Positions 6,766 to 12,907 of a stretch of DNA of 13,668 nt are shown one piece after another. The stretch's first letter is position 1, and every line of letters begins with the position of its first letter. Below the pieces are notes generated by a model that saw only the letters and a list, made by a program, of their open reading frames with translations, was not told where the DNA came from and did no database searches. Source of the stretch: JAZNQN01 sp045656005. Its GTDB lineage: Bacteria; Bacillota; Clostridia; UMGS1883; UMGS1540. The translations under genes were made by a program, and so were the position numbers. The stretch spans positions 1 through 13,668 of the forward strand of contig JAZOQG010000009.1 in NCBI GenBank assembly GCA_045656005.1. The letters are read 5' to 3'.

Positions 6766-6806
6766 AAAATAAAAAGAAATCCGCAACACATTGTTGCGGA
6801 TTTTTT
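6766..6806 (-). terminator. Terminator of the ribosomal operon (bidirectional)
   Basis: A 12-bp perfect stem, AAATCCGCAACA (6777-6788) with TGTTGCGGATTT (6792-6803), has a 3-base loop. On the minus strand it is followed by CTTTTTATTTT, ending transcription about 100 bases after rplL. On the plus strand it is followed by further T to 6806, so it may also stop opposite transcripts. A longer imperfect inverted repeat (6754-6764 with 6855-6865, 11 bp) brackets it. Confidence 0.88.
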
Positions 6807-6900
6807 CATACTATTTATGCAAAGTAAAAACAAAATATTATTTTATTTTTAAATTGCATTTACACGGTCTGTGCATTTTATCACAGCCACAAGGTGAAAA

Positions 6901-7272
6901 CTACTTAAGTTCAACCTTAGCTCCAACTTCTTCAAGTTTAGCTTTGATAGCTTCAGCATCTTCTTTGCTAGCGCCTTCTTTAACTGTCTTAGGAGCGCCA
7001 TCAACCATGTCTTTAGCTTCTTTAAGACCAAGGCCTGTGAGTTCACGAACAACTTTGATAACCTTAATCTTTTCAGCACCTGCTTCTGCAAGTACAACGT
7101 CGAATTCTGTTTTTTCAGCACCTGCTGCAGCAGCGTCGCCACCAGCAGCAACTACAGCTACAGGAGCAGCAGCGCTTACACCGAATTCTTCTTCCATCAT
7201 TTTAACGAGTTCAGCAACTTCTAAAAGTTTTAATTCTTTAATTTCAGCAATAATGTTTTCAAGATTTGCCAT
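6901..7272 (-). CDS. rplL: 50S ribosomal protein L7/L12
   Basis: This 123-residue protein forms the dimers of the ribosomal stalk that recruit and activate translation GTPases. The N-terminal dimerisation helices (MANLENIIAEIKELKLLEVA), the alanine/glycine-rich hinge (about 33-52) and the C-terminal globular domain (EKTEFDVVL, then GLGLKEAKDMVDGAP) are all present. Length is normal. AGGAGGT lies about 9 bases before the ATG at 7272. It is the last gene of the operon, 61 bases after rplJ, the usual pairing with the stalk base protein L10. Confidence 0.98.
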   Translation of the reverse strand: MANLENIIAEIKELKLLEVAELVKMMEEEFGVSAAAPVAVVAAGGDAAAAGAEKTEFDVVLAEAGAEKIKVIKVVRELTGLGLKEAKDMVDGAPKTVKEGASKEDAEAIKAKLEEVGAKVELK

Positions 7273-7333
7273 TTTTATTTACCTCCTAAAAAATTTTAAT
7301 AATTATTTTTTTGTTTTAAAGTTTTGCTCTGAA

Positions 7334-7993
7334 TTACTCAGCGCTATTTTCTTCTGCAGCGGGAGCTTCCTCTGCAGGTGCAGCTTCTGCTGCTGGAGCC
7401 TCTTCGGCTACGGGAGCTTCGGGAGCAGCTTCTGCTGGAGCTTCAGCCGGAGCTTCTTCTACTGCTTCGCCTGCTTTTTTAGCGGCTAACTCTGCAGGTT
7501 CAACACCTGTATCAACAATAGCCTGGAGCAAACGAGCAAGATTTGATGCCGGAGCATTCAAGCTGCTAAGAATAGTAGCAAGAAGTGTTTCTCTTGAAGG
7601 AGTAGCTGCGAGCTTTTTGATTTCATCAAGGCTCATAACTGCACCGTCCATAAAGCCGGCTTTAATTTCGAGTTTGTCGTTCTCTTTTGCAAAATCAGCA
7701 AGAATTTTTGCAGGAGCTACCGGGTCCTCAACACTGAGTGCGAGAGCAGTAGGTCCGTTAAGACTTGGGTCTATGTCGTCAAGACCGAGTTCTTTGATTG
7801 CAAAACGGCAGAGTGTGTTTTTAATAACTTTGTATTCAACGTTAGCAGCTCTGAGTTTTGAACGAAGCTCTGTATCTTCCGCAACAGAAAGACCACGATA
7901 GTCAACAAAAATACCTGTAGCCGCATTTTTAATCTTTTCAGTAAGTTCTGCAACTACCTGCTGTTTTTCCTGTAATACTTTTGCGCTTGGCAT
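7334..7993 (-). CDS. rplJ: 50S ribosomal protein L10 with long Ala/Glu/Pro C-terminal tail
   Basis: L10 anchors the L7/L12 dimers on 23S rRNA. Residues 1-165 are a standard L10: a KxxxVxEL N-terminal helix, FVDYRGLSV (29-37), LRAANVEYKVIKNTL (47-61), and the helix TPSRETLLATILSSLNAPAS (131-150) leading into the L12-binding part. About 45-50 further residues are repeats of EAPAEAP/AAEEAPAA with almost no other residue types. Common L10 proteins stop near 165-175, so the 219-residue length is an extension. The tail resembles the L7/L12 hinge in composition. The ATG has AGGAGG close upstream. Expression is probably controlled by the L10 leader directly before it. Confidence 0.96.
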   Translation of the reverse strand: MPSAKVLQEKQQVVAELTEKIKNAATGIFVDYRGLSVAEDTELRSKLRAANVEYKVIKNTLCRFAIKELGLDDIDPSLNGPTALALSVEDPVAPAKILADFAKENDKLEIKAGFMDGAVMSLDEIKKLAATPSRETLLATILSSLNAPASNLARLLQAIVDTGVEPAELAAKKAGEAVEEAPAEAPAEAAPEAPVAEEAPAAEAAPAEEAPAAEENSAE

Positions 7994-8020
7994 AAGTGTG
8001 CACCTCCTTAAAATAAATGT

Positions 8021-8115
8021 AACAAAAATGGTTCTCCATCCACAGACAGAGAACCTGATTATTTAGTAATCTTTGTCTCCTCGGCAGGATTTATTTTTGT
8101 ACCTGCTGTCTGCGG
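8021..8115 (-). ncRNA. Ribosomal protein L10 leader with attenuator
   Basis: The 152-base gap between rplA and rplJ contains the Firmicutes-type L10 leader. On the minus strand CCGCAGACAG (8115-8106) is followed by a GCAGG/CCTGC hairpin and the sequence GCCGAGGAGACAAAGAT. An attenuator hairpin GGTTCTC/GAGAACC (8049-8055 with 8030-8036) is followed by a T5 run. CTGTCTGTGG in the attenuator loop (8049-8040) is complementary over 10 bp, one G-U, to the first segment. The two folds share a base and can compete. The L10(L12)4 complex is the expected ligand in this family. Confidence 0.8.
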
Positions 8116-8145
8116 AAAAATATAAACATATTTGATATGTTAATA

Positions 8146-8841
8146 TTAGTCAGTAAGTTTAGCCTGGTTAATTTTAACACCGGGGCCCATTGTTGATGCA
8201 ACGGCAACACTCTTAAGGTACTGACCTTTAGCAGCTGATGGTTTTGCTTTAATAATAGCAGACATCAAAGCGCTGAAGTTCTCCTCAAGTTTTTCTTTGC
8301 CGAAAGAAACTTTACCAACGGGGCAGTGAATGATGTTTGTTTTATCCAGACGATACTCAATTTTACCGGATTTAATATCTGAAATAGCTTTTGCTACGTC
8401 CATTGTAACAGTACCTGCTTTCGGGTTAGGCATAAGACCTTTAGGACCGAGAACACGACCGATACGACCTACAACACCCATCATGTCAGGAGTTGCAACA
8501 ACAACGTCAAATTCAAACCAGTTTTCTGACTGAATTTTCTGCATTAAATCCTCTGCACCAACATAATCAGCACCTGCTGCTTCTGCCTCAGTAGCTTTGT
8601 CGCCTTTAGCAAAAACGAGAACACGAACTTTTTTACCTGTTCCGTGTGGCAAAACAACTGCGCCTCTAACCTGCTGGTCAGCGTGTCTTGAGTCAACACC
8701 GAGTTTAATATGTGCTTCAACAGTTTCATCAAATTTAGCTTTTGATGCGTTTACAACGAGCTCCATAGCTTCAATCGGATCATAAAGTTTATTTCTCTCG
8801 ATAAGCTTTGAGCTTTCAATATAATTCTTTCCTCTTTTCAA
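8146..8841 (-). CDS. rplA: 50S ribosomal protein L1, TTG start
   Basis: This 231-residue L1 forms the mobile stalk at the ribosomal E site and represses its own operon by binding mRNA. Visible landmarks are SRHADQQVRGAVVLPHGTGK, the domain II Rossmann-like core with RVLVFAKGD, VGRIGRVLGPKGLMPNPKAG, and the C-terminal GPGVKINQAKL. The start is TTG at 8841, immediately preceded by an in-frame TAG, with AAGGAGG at 8850-8856 placed 8 bases away; no ATG alternative keeps the N-terminal KRGKNY. The gap to rplK holds an L1-type hairpin ending at this ribosome site. Confidence 0.97.
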   Translation of the reverse strand: MKRGKNYIESSKLIERNKLYDPIEAMELVVNASKAKFDETVEAHIKLGVDSRHADQQVRGAVVLPHGTGKKVRVLVFAKGDKATEAEAAGADYVGAEDLMQKIQSENWFEFDVVVATPDMMGVVGRIGRVLGPKGLMPNPKAGTVTMDVAKAISDIKSGKIEYRLDKTNIIHCPVGKVSFGKEKLEENFSALMSAIIKAKPSAAKGQYLKSVAVASTMGPGVKINQAKLTD

Positions 8842-8849
8842 ACTAAAAA

Positions 8850-8885
8850 CCTCCTTGTGGTCAACGGACGAAAAGTCCTCCCACC
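8850..8885 (-). promoter_or_regulatory. L1-type regulatory hairpin before rplA
   Basis: On the minus strand GTGG (8884-8881) pairs with CCAC (8860-8857). Inside is a GGAC/GTCC hairpin (8878-8875 with 8869-8866). Flanking bases GTGGGAG and TTGACCACAA are shared with the element before rplK. The fold ends directly at the AAGGAGG of rplA, so bound L1 could block translation initiation. The L1 assignment comes from position, duplication and the GGGAG motif also found in L1 mRNA sites. Confidence 0.6.
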
Positions 8886-8893
8886 AATCTTAA

Positions 8894-9319
8894 TTATTCC
8901 TCTACTGTGATACCCATGCTTCTTGCAGTACCTGCAATCATGCTCATAGCAGCTTCAATGCTTGCAGCATTGAGGTCAGGCATTTTTGTCTCTGCAATTT
9001 CTTTAAGCTGTGCCTTTGTAACGGTAGCAACCTTTGTTTTGTTAGGTGTTCCGCTTCCGCTTTCGATTTTGCAAGCTTTCTTGAGTAATACTGCTGCAGG
9101 GGGAGTTTTTGTTACAAAACTGAAAGAACGGTCTGCATAAACAGTGATTACAACAGGAATAATAAGACCTGCATCTTTAGCTGTTTTTTCGTTAAATTCC
9201 TTGGTAAACTGAACAATGTTAACACCGTGCTGGCCAAGAGCCGGACCTACCGGAGGAGCCGGTGTAGCTTTACCTGCAGGAATTTGCAGTTTGATATAAC
9301 CTGCGATTTTCTGTGCCAT
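8894..9319 (-). CDS. rplK: 50S ribosomal protein L11
   Basis: This 141-residue L11 has the normal length. It binds the GTPase-associated centre of 23S rRNA and, in stringent-response bacteria, is needed for RelA activation. The N-terminal domain with GKATPAPPVGPALGQHGVNI and the C-terminal rRNA-binding domain with SGSGTPNKTKVATVTKAQL and GTARSMGI are intact. The ATG at 9319 has TAGGAGGT about 10 bases upstream. A pair of hairpins in the nusG-rplK gap precedes it. Confidence 0.98.
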   Translation of the reverse strand: MAQKIAGYIKLQIPAGKATPAPPVGPALGQHGVNIVQFTKEFNEKTAKDAGLIIPVVITVYADRSFSFVTKTPPAAVLLKKACKIESGSGTPNKTKVATVTKAQLKEIAETKMPDLNAASIEAAMSMIAGTARSMGITVEE

Positions 9320-9341
9320 GTGTAATTACCTCCTAAATATT

Positions 9342-9398
9342 GTGGTCAATGGCGAGCGACATATCGCTCTCCCACTTGTCCGCCCCGAAGGAGCAGAC
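9342..9398 (-). promoter_or_regulatory. L1-type regulatory hairpin and second hairpin before rplK
   Basis: On the minus strand a GC-rich hairpin with a UUC or UUCG loop (9378-9398, arms GTCTGCTCC and GGGGCGGAC with two G-U pairs) comes first. A second fold follows, in which GTGG (9375-9372) pairs with CCAC (9345-9342) around the 6-bp hairpin 9364-9369 with 9354-9359. The flanks GTGGGAG and TTGACCACAA repeat those before rplA. Neither hairpin has a T run, so attenuation is unlikely; translational repression by L1 is the likely role. Confidence 0.6.
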
Positions 9399-9421
9399 TA
9401 TATAATAAACCATGCGGTCTA

Positions 9422-9943
9422 TTAATCAAGTGTTTCAACCTGATAGAACTCAAGTTCAACAGGCGTTTCCCTTCCGAACATGGAAACTGTAACATTAACT
9501 TTTTGTTTTTCAAGATTGATTTCCTCAACAACTCCGATGAAGCTTTCGAGGGGACCTTCTTTAATTCTCACGTTGTCACCAACCTCAAAGTCGATTTTAA
9601 CAACACGAACCTCAACACCCATAGCCTCAACCTCTGCCTCGGTAAGAGGAACAGGTTTTGAGCCGGGACCTACAAAACCGGTAACGCCGCGTGTATTTCT
9701 TACAACATACCAGCTTTCATCGGTCATAACCATCTTAATAAACACATAACCAGGATAAACCTTGCGGGATACAACCTTTTCTTCTTCGCCCTTTTGTTCC
9801 ACAACATCTTCCATGGGAACTTTGATATCGAAAAACAAGTCCTGCATTCCGCGGTTTTCTATGGTCTTTTCAATATTTGCTTTAACCTTGTTCTCATAAC
9901 CCGAATAGGTATGAACAACGTACCATTTTGCATTTGCCGCCAT
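9422..9943 (-). CDS. nusG: Transcription termination/antitermination factor NusG
   Basis: NusG binds RNA polymerase to control elongation, pausing and coupling to the ribosome. The 173-residue protein has the NGN domain (AKWYVVHTYSGYENKVKANI, YPGYVFIKM, WYVVRNTRGVTGFVGPG) and a C-terminal KOW domain (FEVGDNVRIKEGPLESFIG). The ATG at 9943 is the only reasonable start because an in-frame TGA lies 6 bases upstream. The ribosome site GAAGGAGG is 14 or so bases away, longer than for the neighbouring genes. It lies between secE and rplK, the conserved order. Confidence 0.98.
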   Translation of the reverse strand: MAANAKWYVVHTYSGYENKVKANIEKTIENRGMQDLFFDIKVPMEDVVEQKGEEEKVVSRKVYPGYVFIKMVMTDESWYVVRNTRGVTGFVGPGSKPVPLTEAEVEAMGVEVRVVKIDFEVGDNVRIKEGPLESFIGVVEEINLEKQKVNVTVSMFGRETPVELEFYQVETLD

Positions 9944-9991
9944 AAGCCGTCAAAAATCCTCCTTCAATAGATTTTAAAAGCAGAAATCTGC

Positions 9992-10207
9992 TTATCCGAG
10001 GAGTTTTGTTGCACCGAAACCAAATATAGCATCCAAAACCCAGATAGCTACACCGATTACGAGCACGCAAGCCAAAACAATAAGTGTATTGTTTCTTGTC
10101 TGACTCCATGTAGGCCATACAACTTTTTTAAGTTCTACCTTAATCTCTCTGAAAAATTTGTATATTCTCTTTCCGAGATTTGCGAAAAATCCAAAAAACT
10201 TTTTCAT
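9992..10207 (-). CDS. secE: Preprotein translocase subunit SecE
   Basis: This 71-residue single-span SecE has the conserved amphipathic segment EIKVELKKVVWPTWSQTRNN followed by one transmembrane helix, TLIVLACVLVIGVAIWVLDA. It clamps SecY in the membrane. I prefer ATG 10207 with the AAGGG ribosome site about 8 bases upstream. A GTG at 10216 in the same frame would add three residues (MNA) and sits too close to that site. It is flanked by rpmG and nusG, the usual arrangement. Confidence 0.96.
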   Translation of the reverse strand: MKKFFGFFANLGKRIYKFFREIKVELKKVVWPTWSQTRNNTLIVLACVLVIGVAIWVLDAIFGFGATKLLG

Positions 10208-10229
10208 TGCATTCACCCTTCACCTAAAA

Positions 10230-10379
10230 CTATTTTGTTTCCTTGTGGACAGTATGCTTTCTGCAGAATCTGCAATACTTTTTCATTTCCAAACGATCGG
10301 GGTTGTTTTTCTTATTCTTCATGGTGTTGTAATTACGTTGTTTACATTCAGAACAAGCCAATGTAATTTTAACTCTCAT
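10230..10379 (-). CDS. rpmG: 50S ribosomal protein L33, zinc-binding form
   Basis: This 49-residue L33 begins MRVKITLACSEC and ends CRFCRKHTVHKETK. The four cysteines C9, C12, C36 and C39 make it the zinc-binding (C+) type, which in Bacillus is replaced by a cysteine-free paralogue under zinc limitation. I start at ATG 10379, with GGGAGGTG 7 bases upstream. The frame is open further upstream, but that part covers the promoter and leader hairpin. It is the first gene of the operon. Confidence 0.96.
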   Translation of the reverse strand: MRVKITLACSECKQRNYNTMKNKKNNPDRLEMKKYCRFCRKHTVHKETK

Positions 10380-10407
10380 CTGTGACACCTCCCTAAAATT
10401 TAAACAC

Positions 10408-10431
10408 AAAAAAAAGACTTCTTCGAGAAGT
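10408..10431 (-). terminator. Terminator-like hairpin at the 5' end of the rpmG transcript
   Basis: On the minus strand ACTTCT-CGA-AGAAGT (10431-10417) forms a 6-bp stem followed by C and eight T. It lies only about 7-20 bases after the -10 box, so it would be the first structure in the mRNA. It could be an early attenuator or a stabilising 5' cap-like hairpin. The short stem makes efficient termination uncertain. Confidence 0.5.
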
Positions 10432-10437
10432 ATATTG

Positions 10438-10466
10438 ATTTTACCATAGCTTGTCGAAAAAGTCAA
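10438..10466 (-). promoter_or_regulatory. Promoter of rpmG-secE-nusG-rplKAJL
   Basis: On the minus strand TTGACT (10461-10466) and TAAAAT (10438-10443) are 17 bases apart, each one base from consensus. Upstream, 10466-10505 is a very A/T-rich, T-tract stretch suitable as an UP element. This fits a strong promoter for ribosomal genes. Confidence 0.8.
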
Positions 10467-10516
10467 TATTTTTTTTAAAATTTTTTTAAATATTTTTAAA
10501 TTTATGGAATATTCCC

Positions 10517-10978
10517 TTAAAATGGCATTTTTCTAATGGCATAGCCTATGAAAAAAGTGAGGAAAATATCATAAATTATAAAAACAGGAATGCCCATAAG
10601 CAAAAGTATAATGCTTATATGGTTTGTAAAAATTTTAAGTATAGCACTCAAACCTACAATATATATAATAGCTTTTATTAAAATTTCGCTTCCAATCTTT
10701 CTTCTCTTTTCGATACTGCCCTTTAAAACAGAGTAAGCCGCCAGAAGAGAAAACTCTGCCCAGAGTAGTTTGTCAGGCAAAAATATAAAGGAAAGTATTA
10801 CTGCCGTCAAAACTGCTATAGCCGCATATTTTCCTCCGCATTTTATTCTGGCAAGAGGGAACAAAAGGGTTGCGGCACATATAAGCACCACAGTATTAAA
10901 TGGCAGAATGTTCGTAAGCATAAGCAAAACGAGAGAAAGTGCACACGCGGCCCCGCAAAAGGTTAATTTTTTTGTCAT
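10517..10978 (-). CDS. Hypothetical polytopic membrane protein
   Basis: I do not recognise this 153-residue protein as a named family. It is strongly hydrophobic, with about five or six membrane segments (roughly 8-24, 27-43, 51-69, 72-86, 99-117, 120-147) and short basic loops such as KCGGK and EKRRK that suggest inward-facing sides. No signal peptide, cysteine motif or enzymatic motif is seen. It has AGGAG before the ATG at 10978 and starts 10 bases after the J-domain gene, so it is probably cotranscribed with it. The position suggests a membrane partner of that protein, but this is inference. Its topology resembles small substrate-binding membrane components, without a matching signature. 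Confidence 0.75.
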   Translation of the reverse strand: MTKKLTFCGAACALSLVLLMLTNILPFNTVVLICAATLLFPLARIKCGGKYAAIAVLTAVILSFIFLPDKLLWAEFSLLAAYSVLKGSIEKRRKIGSEILIKAIIYIVGLSAILKIFTNHISIILLLMGIPVFIIYDIFLTFFIGYAIRKMPF

Positions 10979-10988
10979 ATTTCTTCTC

Positions 10989-11585
10989 CTAACAACAAGA
11001 AATCAGGTCTCCCCCACACATTTCGCAACAGCAGTCGGCACAAATAAGATTTGAACAGCAGTTGCACATGTCGGCATCTGCCATACCTCCGCCTGCACTC
11101 CTGTATCCGCCTGCCCTGTTTCTTAAATTGTTTTTCGCATACTGATACTCCGCATTTGAAGGATCCATCGAAGCCGCCATGTCAATAAATCTCACCGCTT
11201 CGCCAAACCATCCGCGCCTTAAATATATCATTCCTTTAAGATAGTTATATTCGGCAGTGCCCCTATTTTTAGTTTCAAGAAGATTTAACGCTTCGTCAAT
11301 TCTTCCCATATTTATAAGATTTCTTACATCATCATATCTTATAGCACCATAGCTTCCGGAAGAAGTGCCGTAAGAACTCTGGCTGTAAGTGTTCTTTTGT
11401 CCTTCATCTCCTGTCAACATGTCATATGCTTTGTTAATCTCCTTAAGTTTTTCCTCTGCCAGTTCCTTCAAAGGATTATCGGCATATTTATCGGGATGAT
11501 ATTTTTTAACAAGAGCGTGATAAGCCTTTTTAATTGTTTCTTTGTCCGAGCCTTCCGGCACACCTAATATTTTATAAGGATTCAT
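10989..11585 (-). CDS. J-domain protein with TPR-like middle and cysteine-rich tail
   Basis: This 198-residue protein starts with a J domain (residues 1-65: PYKILGVPEGSDKETIKKAY and KYHPDKY with HPD at 30-32), the part that stimulates DnaK ATPase. A Ser/Gly/Tyr linker leads to a helical TPR-like region (about 85-155; NLINMGRIDEALNLL, then GMIYLRRGWFGEAVRFIDMA). The last 31 residues hold ten cysteines in CNCC, CADCCCEMC and a terminal CC. It is not a canonical DnaJ, since the G/F-zinc-CTD layout is absent. The tail may bind zinc or be a membrane or metal tether (inference). The ATG overlaps the DUF5685 gene end by 14 bases. Confidence 0.88.
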   Translation of the reverse strand: MNPYKILGVPEGSDKETIKKAYHALVKKYHPDKYADNPLKELAEEKLKEINKAYDMLTGDEGQKNTYSQSSYGTSSGSYGAIRYDDVRNLINMGRIDEALNLLETKNRGTAEYNYLKGMIYLRRGWFGEAVRFIDMAASMDPSNAEYQYAKNNLRNRAGGYRSAGGGMADADMCNCCSNLICADCCCEMCGGDLISCC

Positions 11586-12411
11586 TTTCTAAAGTCCCTT
11601 TCAAGATTTTTGTTTGTTTCGCTAGTGTTCCCTGATATATTATGTTTTGGAGTATCTCTCTGTTCTTTTTTATACCCAAAAGCTCAAATGCCGACGCCAT
11701 ACTTTCGAGTGTAAGCGTCAGCGGAAGCTCAATATTTTCCGCAAGTTCTTTCTTATTATTATATGAATATTTAAAGGGGTTATAACTTTTGCTTTTTAAA
11801 TCCCTTTCAAAATCATCTGCGGCATCTATAAGATAAATCCACCTGCCGAGATGATATAAAAGCTGATAAAGTGCTTTTTCACATTCTCCGCCATATGATG
11901 CAAAACTTCCCAAAAGTTTTCCGAAAACATCTGCCACCTCGTCAGAAACCTCGCACCCGCTTTTTTCGAGGCTTGAAAGCTCGTCTAAATGTTTCCCGAT
12001 TTCTTCATATATATAAGGATATTTTTTTGCAGCTTTTTTCATACCTTTATAAAAAAGCCATGTCCCAAAAATACCTTTCAGGCTTTTGTCATCGTGTAAA
12101 TCGTCTTTGAATTTAAGGTAAGTAAGCATAACTCCCACACATGCAGAAAAGTCAACTGCACTATTATTTATAACTGCCGCCCTCTTCTTCCATGGATGTG
12201 CTATGCACCGTCTCTTTTCAAAACACACTTCATCTTCCGAAAGACTGTCAAGCAAAATCGCCATAAATGTAATGTCATAGCTTAAACCAAATCTTGCGAA
12301 AAAAGATAACTTTTCCGAAGTAGCGTGACACACTCCGCAATAATATGCTTTGTATTTATTTAAATCTTTAACCTTTAATTCGTTTTGAAAAACGTTAACG
12401 TACCCGAACAC
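11572..12411 (-). CDS. DUF5685 family protein with two aspartate-rich motifs, GTG start
   Basis: This 279-residue protein begins VFGYVNVFQNELKVKD followed by YKAYYCGVCH (CxxC at 25-28) and RRCIAHPW (C69), the hallmarks of the DUF5685 family, whose function is unknown. It is predicted all-helical. Two acidic motifs stand out: DDLHDD (103-108) and LGRWIYLIDAADDFERD (188-204). Their form recalls the two Asp-rich metal sites of isoprenyl diphosphate and phytoene synthases. The start is GTG at 12411 with GGAGG at 12417-12421; the frame is open to an ATG at 12543, but that stretch has no ribosome site and covers intergenic signals. It is the first gene of the group with the J-domain gene. Confidence 0.85.
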   Translation of the reverse strand: MFGYVNVFQNELKVKDLNKYKAYYCGVCHATSEKLSFFARFGLSYDITFMAILLDSLSEDEVCFEKRRCIAHPWKKRAAVINNSAVDFSACVGVMLTYLKFKDDLHDDKSLKGIFGTWLFYKGMKKAAKKYPYIYEEIGKHLDELSSLEKSGCEVSDEVADVFGKLLGSFASYGGECEKALYQLLYHLGRWIYLIDAADDFERDLKSKSYNPFKYSYNNKKELAENIELPLTLTLESMASAFELLGIKKNREILQNIIYQGTLAKQTKILKGTLENESL

Positions 12412-12459
12412 ATAAGCCTCCGAACATGTATTTACAAATATTGTAACATAAAGCGCACC

Positions 12460-12465
12460 ATTATA
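12460..12465 (-). promoter_or_regulatory. Candidate -10 box of the DUF5685 operon
   Basis: TATAAT on the minus strand lies 48 bases before the GTG start. No convincing -35 box is found at 16-18 bases. The surrounding sequence has a small palindrome (TTGTACACTTGTA). The call is tentative. Confidence 0.3.
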
Positions 12466-12508
12466 CAAGTGTACAAATTGTAAATTATTTGCCATATATA
12501 AATTAACA

Positions 12509-12531
12509 GGACAGTTTTGTAAAGACTGCCC
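12509..12531 (-). terminator. Weak terminator candidate after the immunity gene
   Basis: On the minus strand GGGCAGT (12531-12525) pairs with ACTGTCC (12515-12509) with one G-U. The stem can extend inward across one mismatch. It is followed only by TGTTAATTTATAT, a poor T tract. It lies about 25 bases after the immunity gene stop. Confidence 0.35.
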
Positions 12532-12554
12532 CGTCAACAACATGATATTTTGTA

Positions 12555-12890
12555 TTATTTAATTATTTCCACACTCTTTGCATGAATAATAATTTCATAG
12601 GTGCTATTGCTCATATCATTAAAAACAATTATTTTTACACAACCATTTTCAAATACTTCAAATTTAATAATTTCATCACTGTTTAATTCAAATTTTGGAA
12701 TAACAACACTTGAAACATCGTTAAAAACTATGGATATAATTGATGTTTCTTCTTTAGAATCATCATACCCTTCCTGTTTCCAGTTACAAAAATCAATTTT
12801 CAAAAACACTCGTTTATTATTATCACAAGAAACCTCTTCCAACAAACTATCGTGGAAGTCATACTCAGTCAATTGTGTAAGTTTGCTCAT
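12555..12890 (-). CDS. Putative immunity protein of a polymorphic toxin
   Basis: This 111-residue, acidic cytoplasmic protein has no signal peptide or membrane segment. The N-terminal EYDFHDSLLEEVS and the middle LKIDFCNWKQEGYDDS recall small proteins found downstream of polymorphic toxins; the rest is beta-rich (SIISIVFNDVSSVVIP). I start at ATG 12890, with GGGAGGGA at 12896-12904; an ATG at 12908 is in frame but lies on the toxin stop and before that ribosome site. It begins 17 bases after the toxin fragment, the normal toxin-then-immunity order. The immunity function is inferred from position and size. If the toxin has decayed, this may be an orphan gene kept against attack by relatives. 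Confidence 0.65.
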   Translation of the reverse strand: MSKLTQLTEYDFHDSLLEEVSCDNNKRVFLKIDFCNWKQEGYDDSKEETSIISIVFNDVSSVVIPKFELNSDEIIKFEVFENGCVKIIVFNDMSNSTYEIIIHAKSVEIIK

Positions 12891-12907
12891 TAAAATCCCT
12901 CCCTCCA

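Noticed and set aside
6645..6833. Small open frame on the minus strand between rplL and dinJ
   Set aside because: It runs through the terminator and hairpins, has no ribosome site and no recognisable protein features.
6791..7489. Long + strand open frame opposite rplL and rplJ
   Set aside because: It is the reverse complement of Ala/Glu-rich ribosomal genes, giving a Ser/Ala/Phe-rich shadow.
10208..10229. tRNA-Trp between rpmG and secE, as in some bacteria
   Set aside because: The gap is only 22 bases and holds just the secE ribosome site.
10466..10505. AT-rich tract after the membrane-protein gene as a terminator
   Set aside because: No GC-containing stem is present; it is better explained as an UP-like element for the rpmG promoter.
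12412..12543. 44-residue upstream extension of the DUF5685 protein
   Set aside because: The family begins at FGYV, and GTG 12411 has a GGAGG site 5 bases away; the extension has none.
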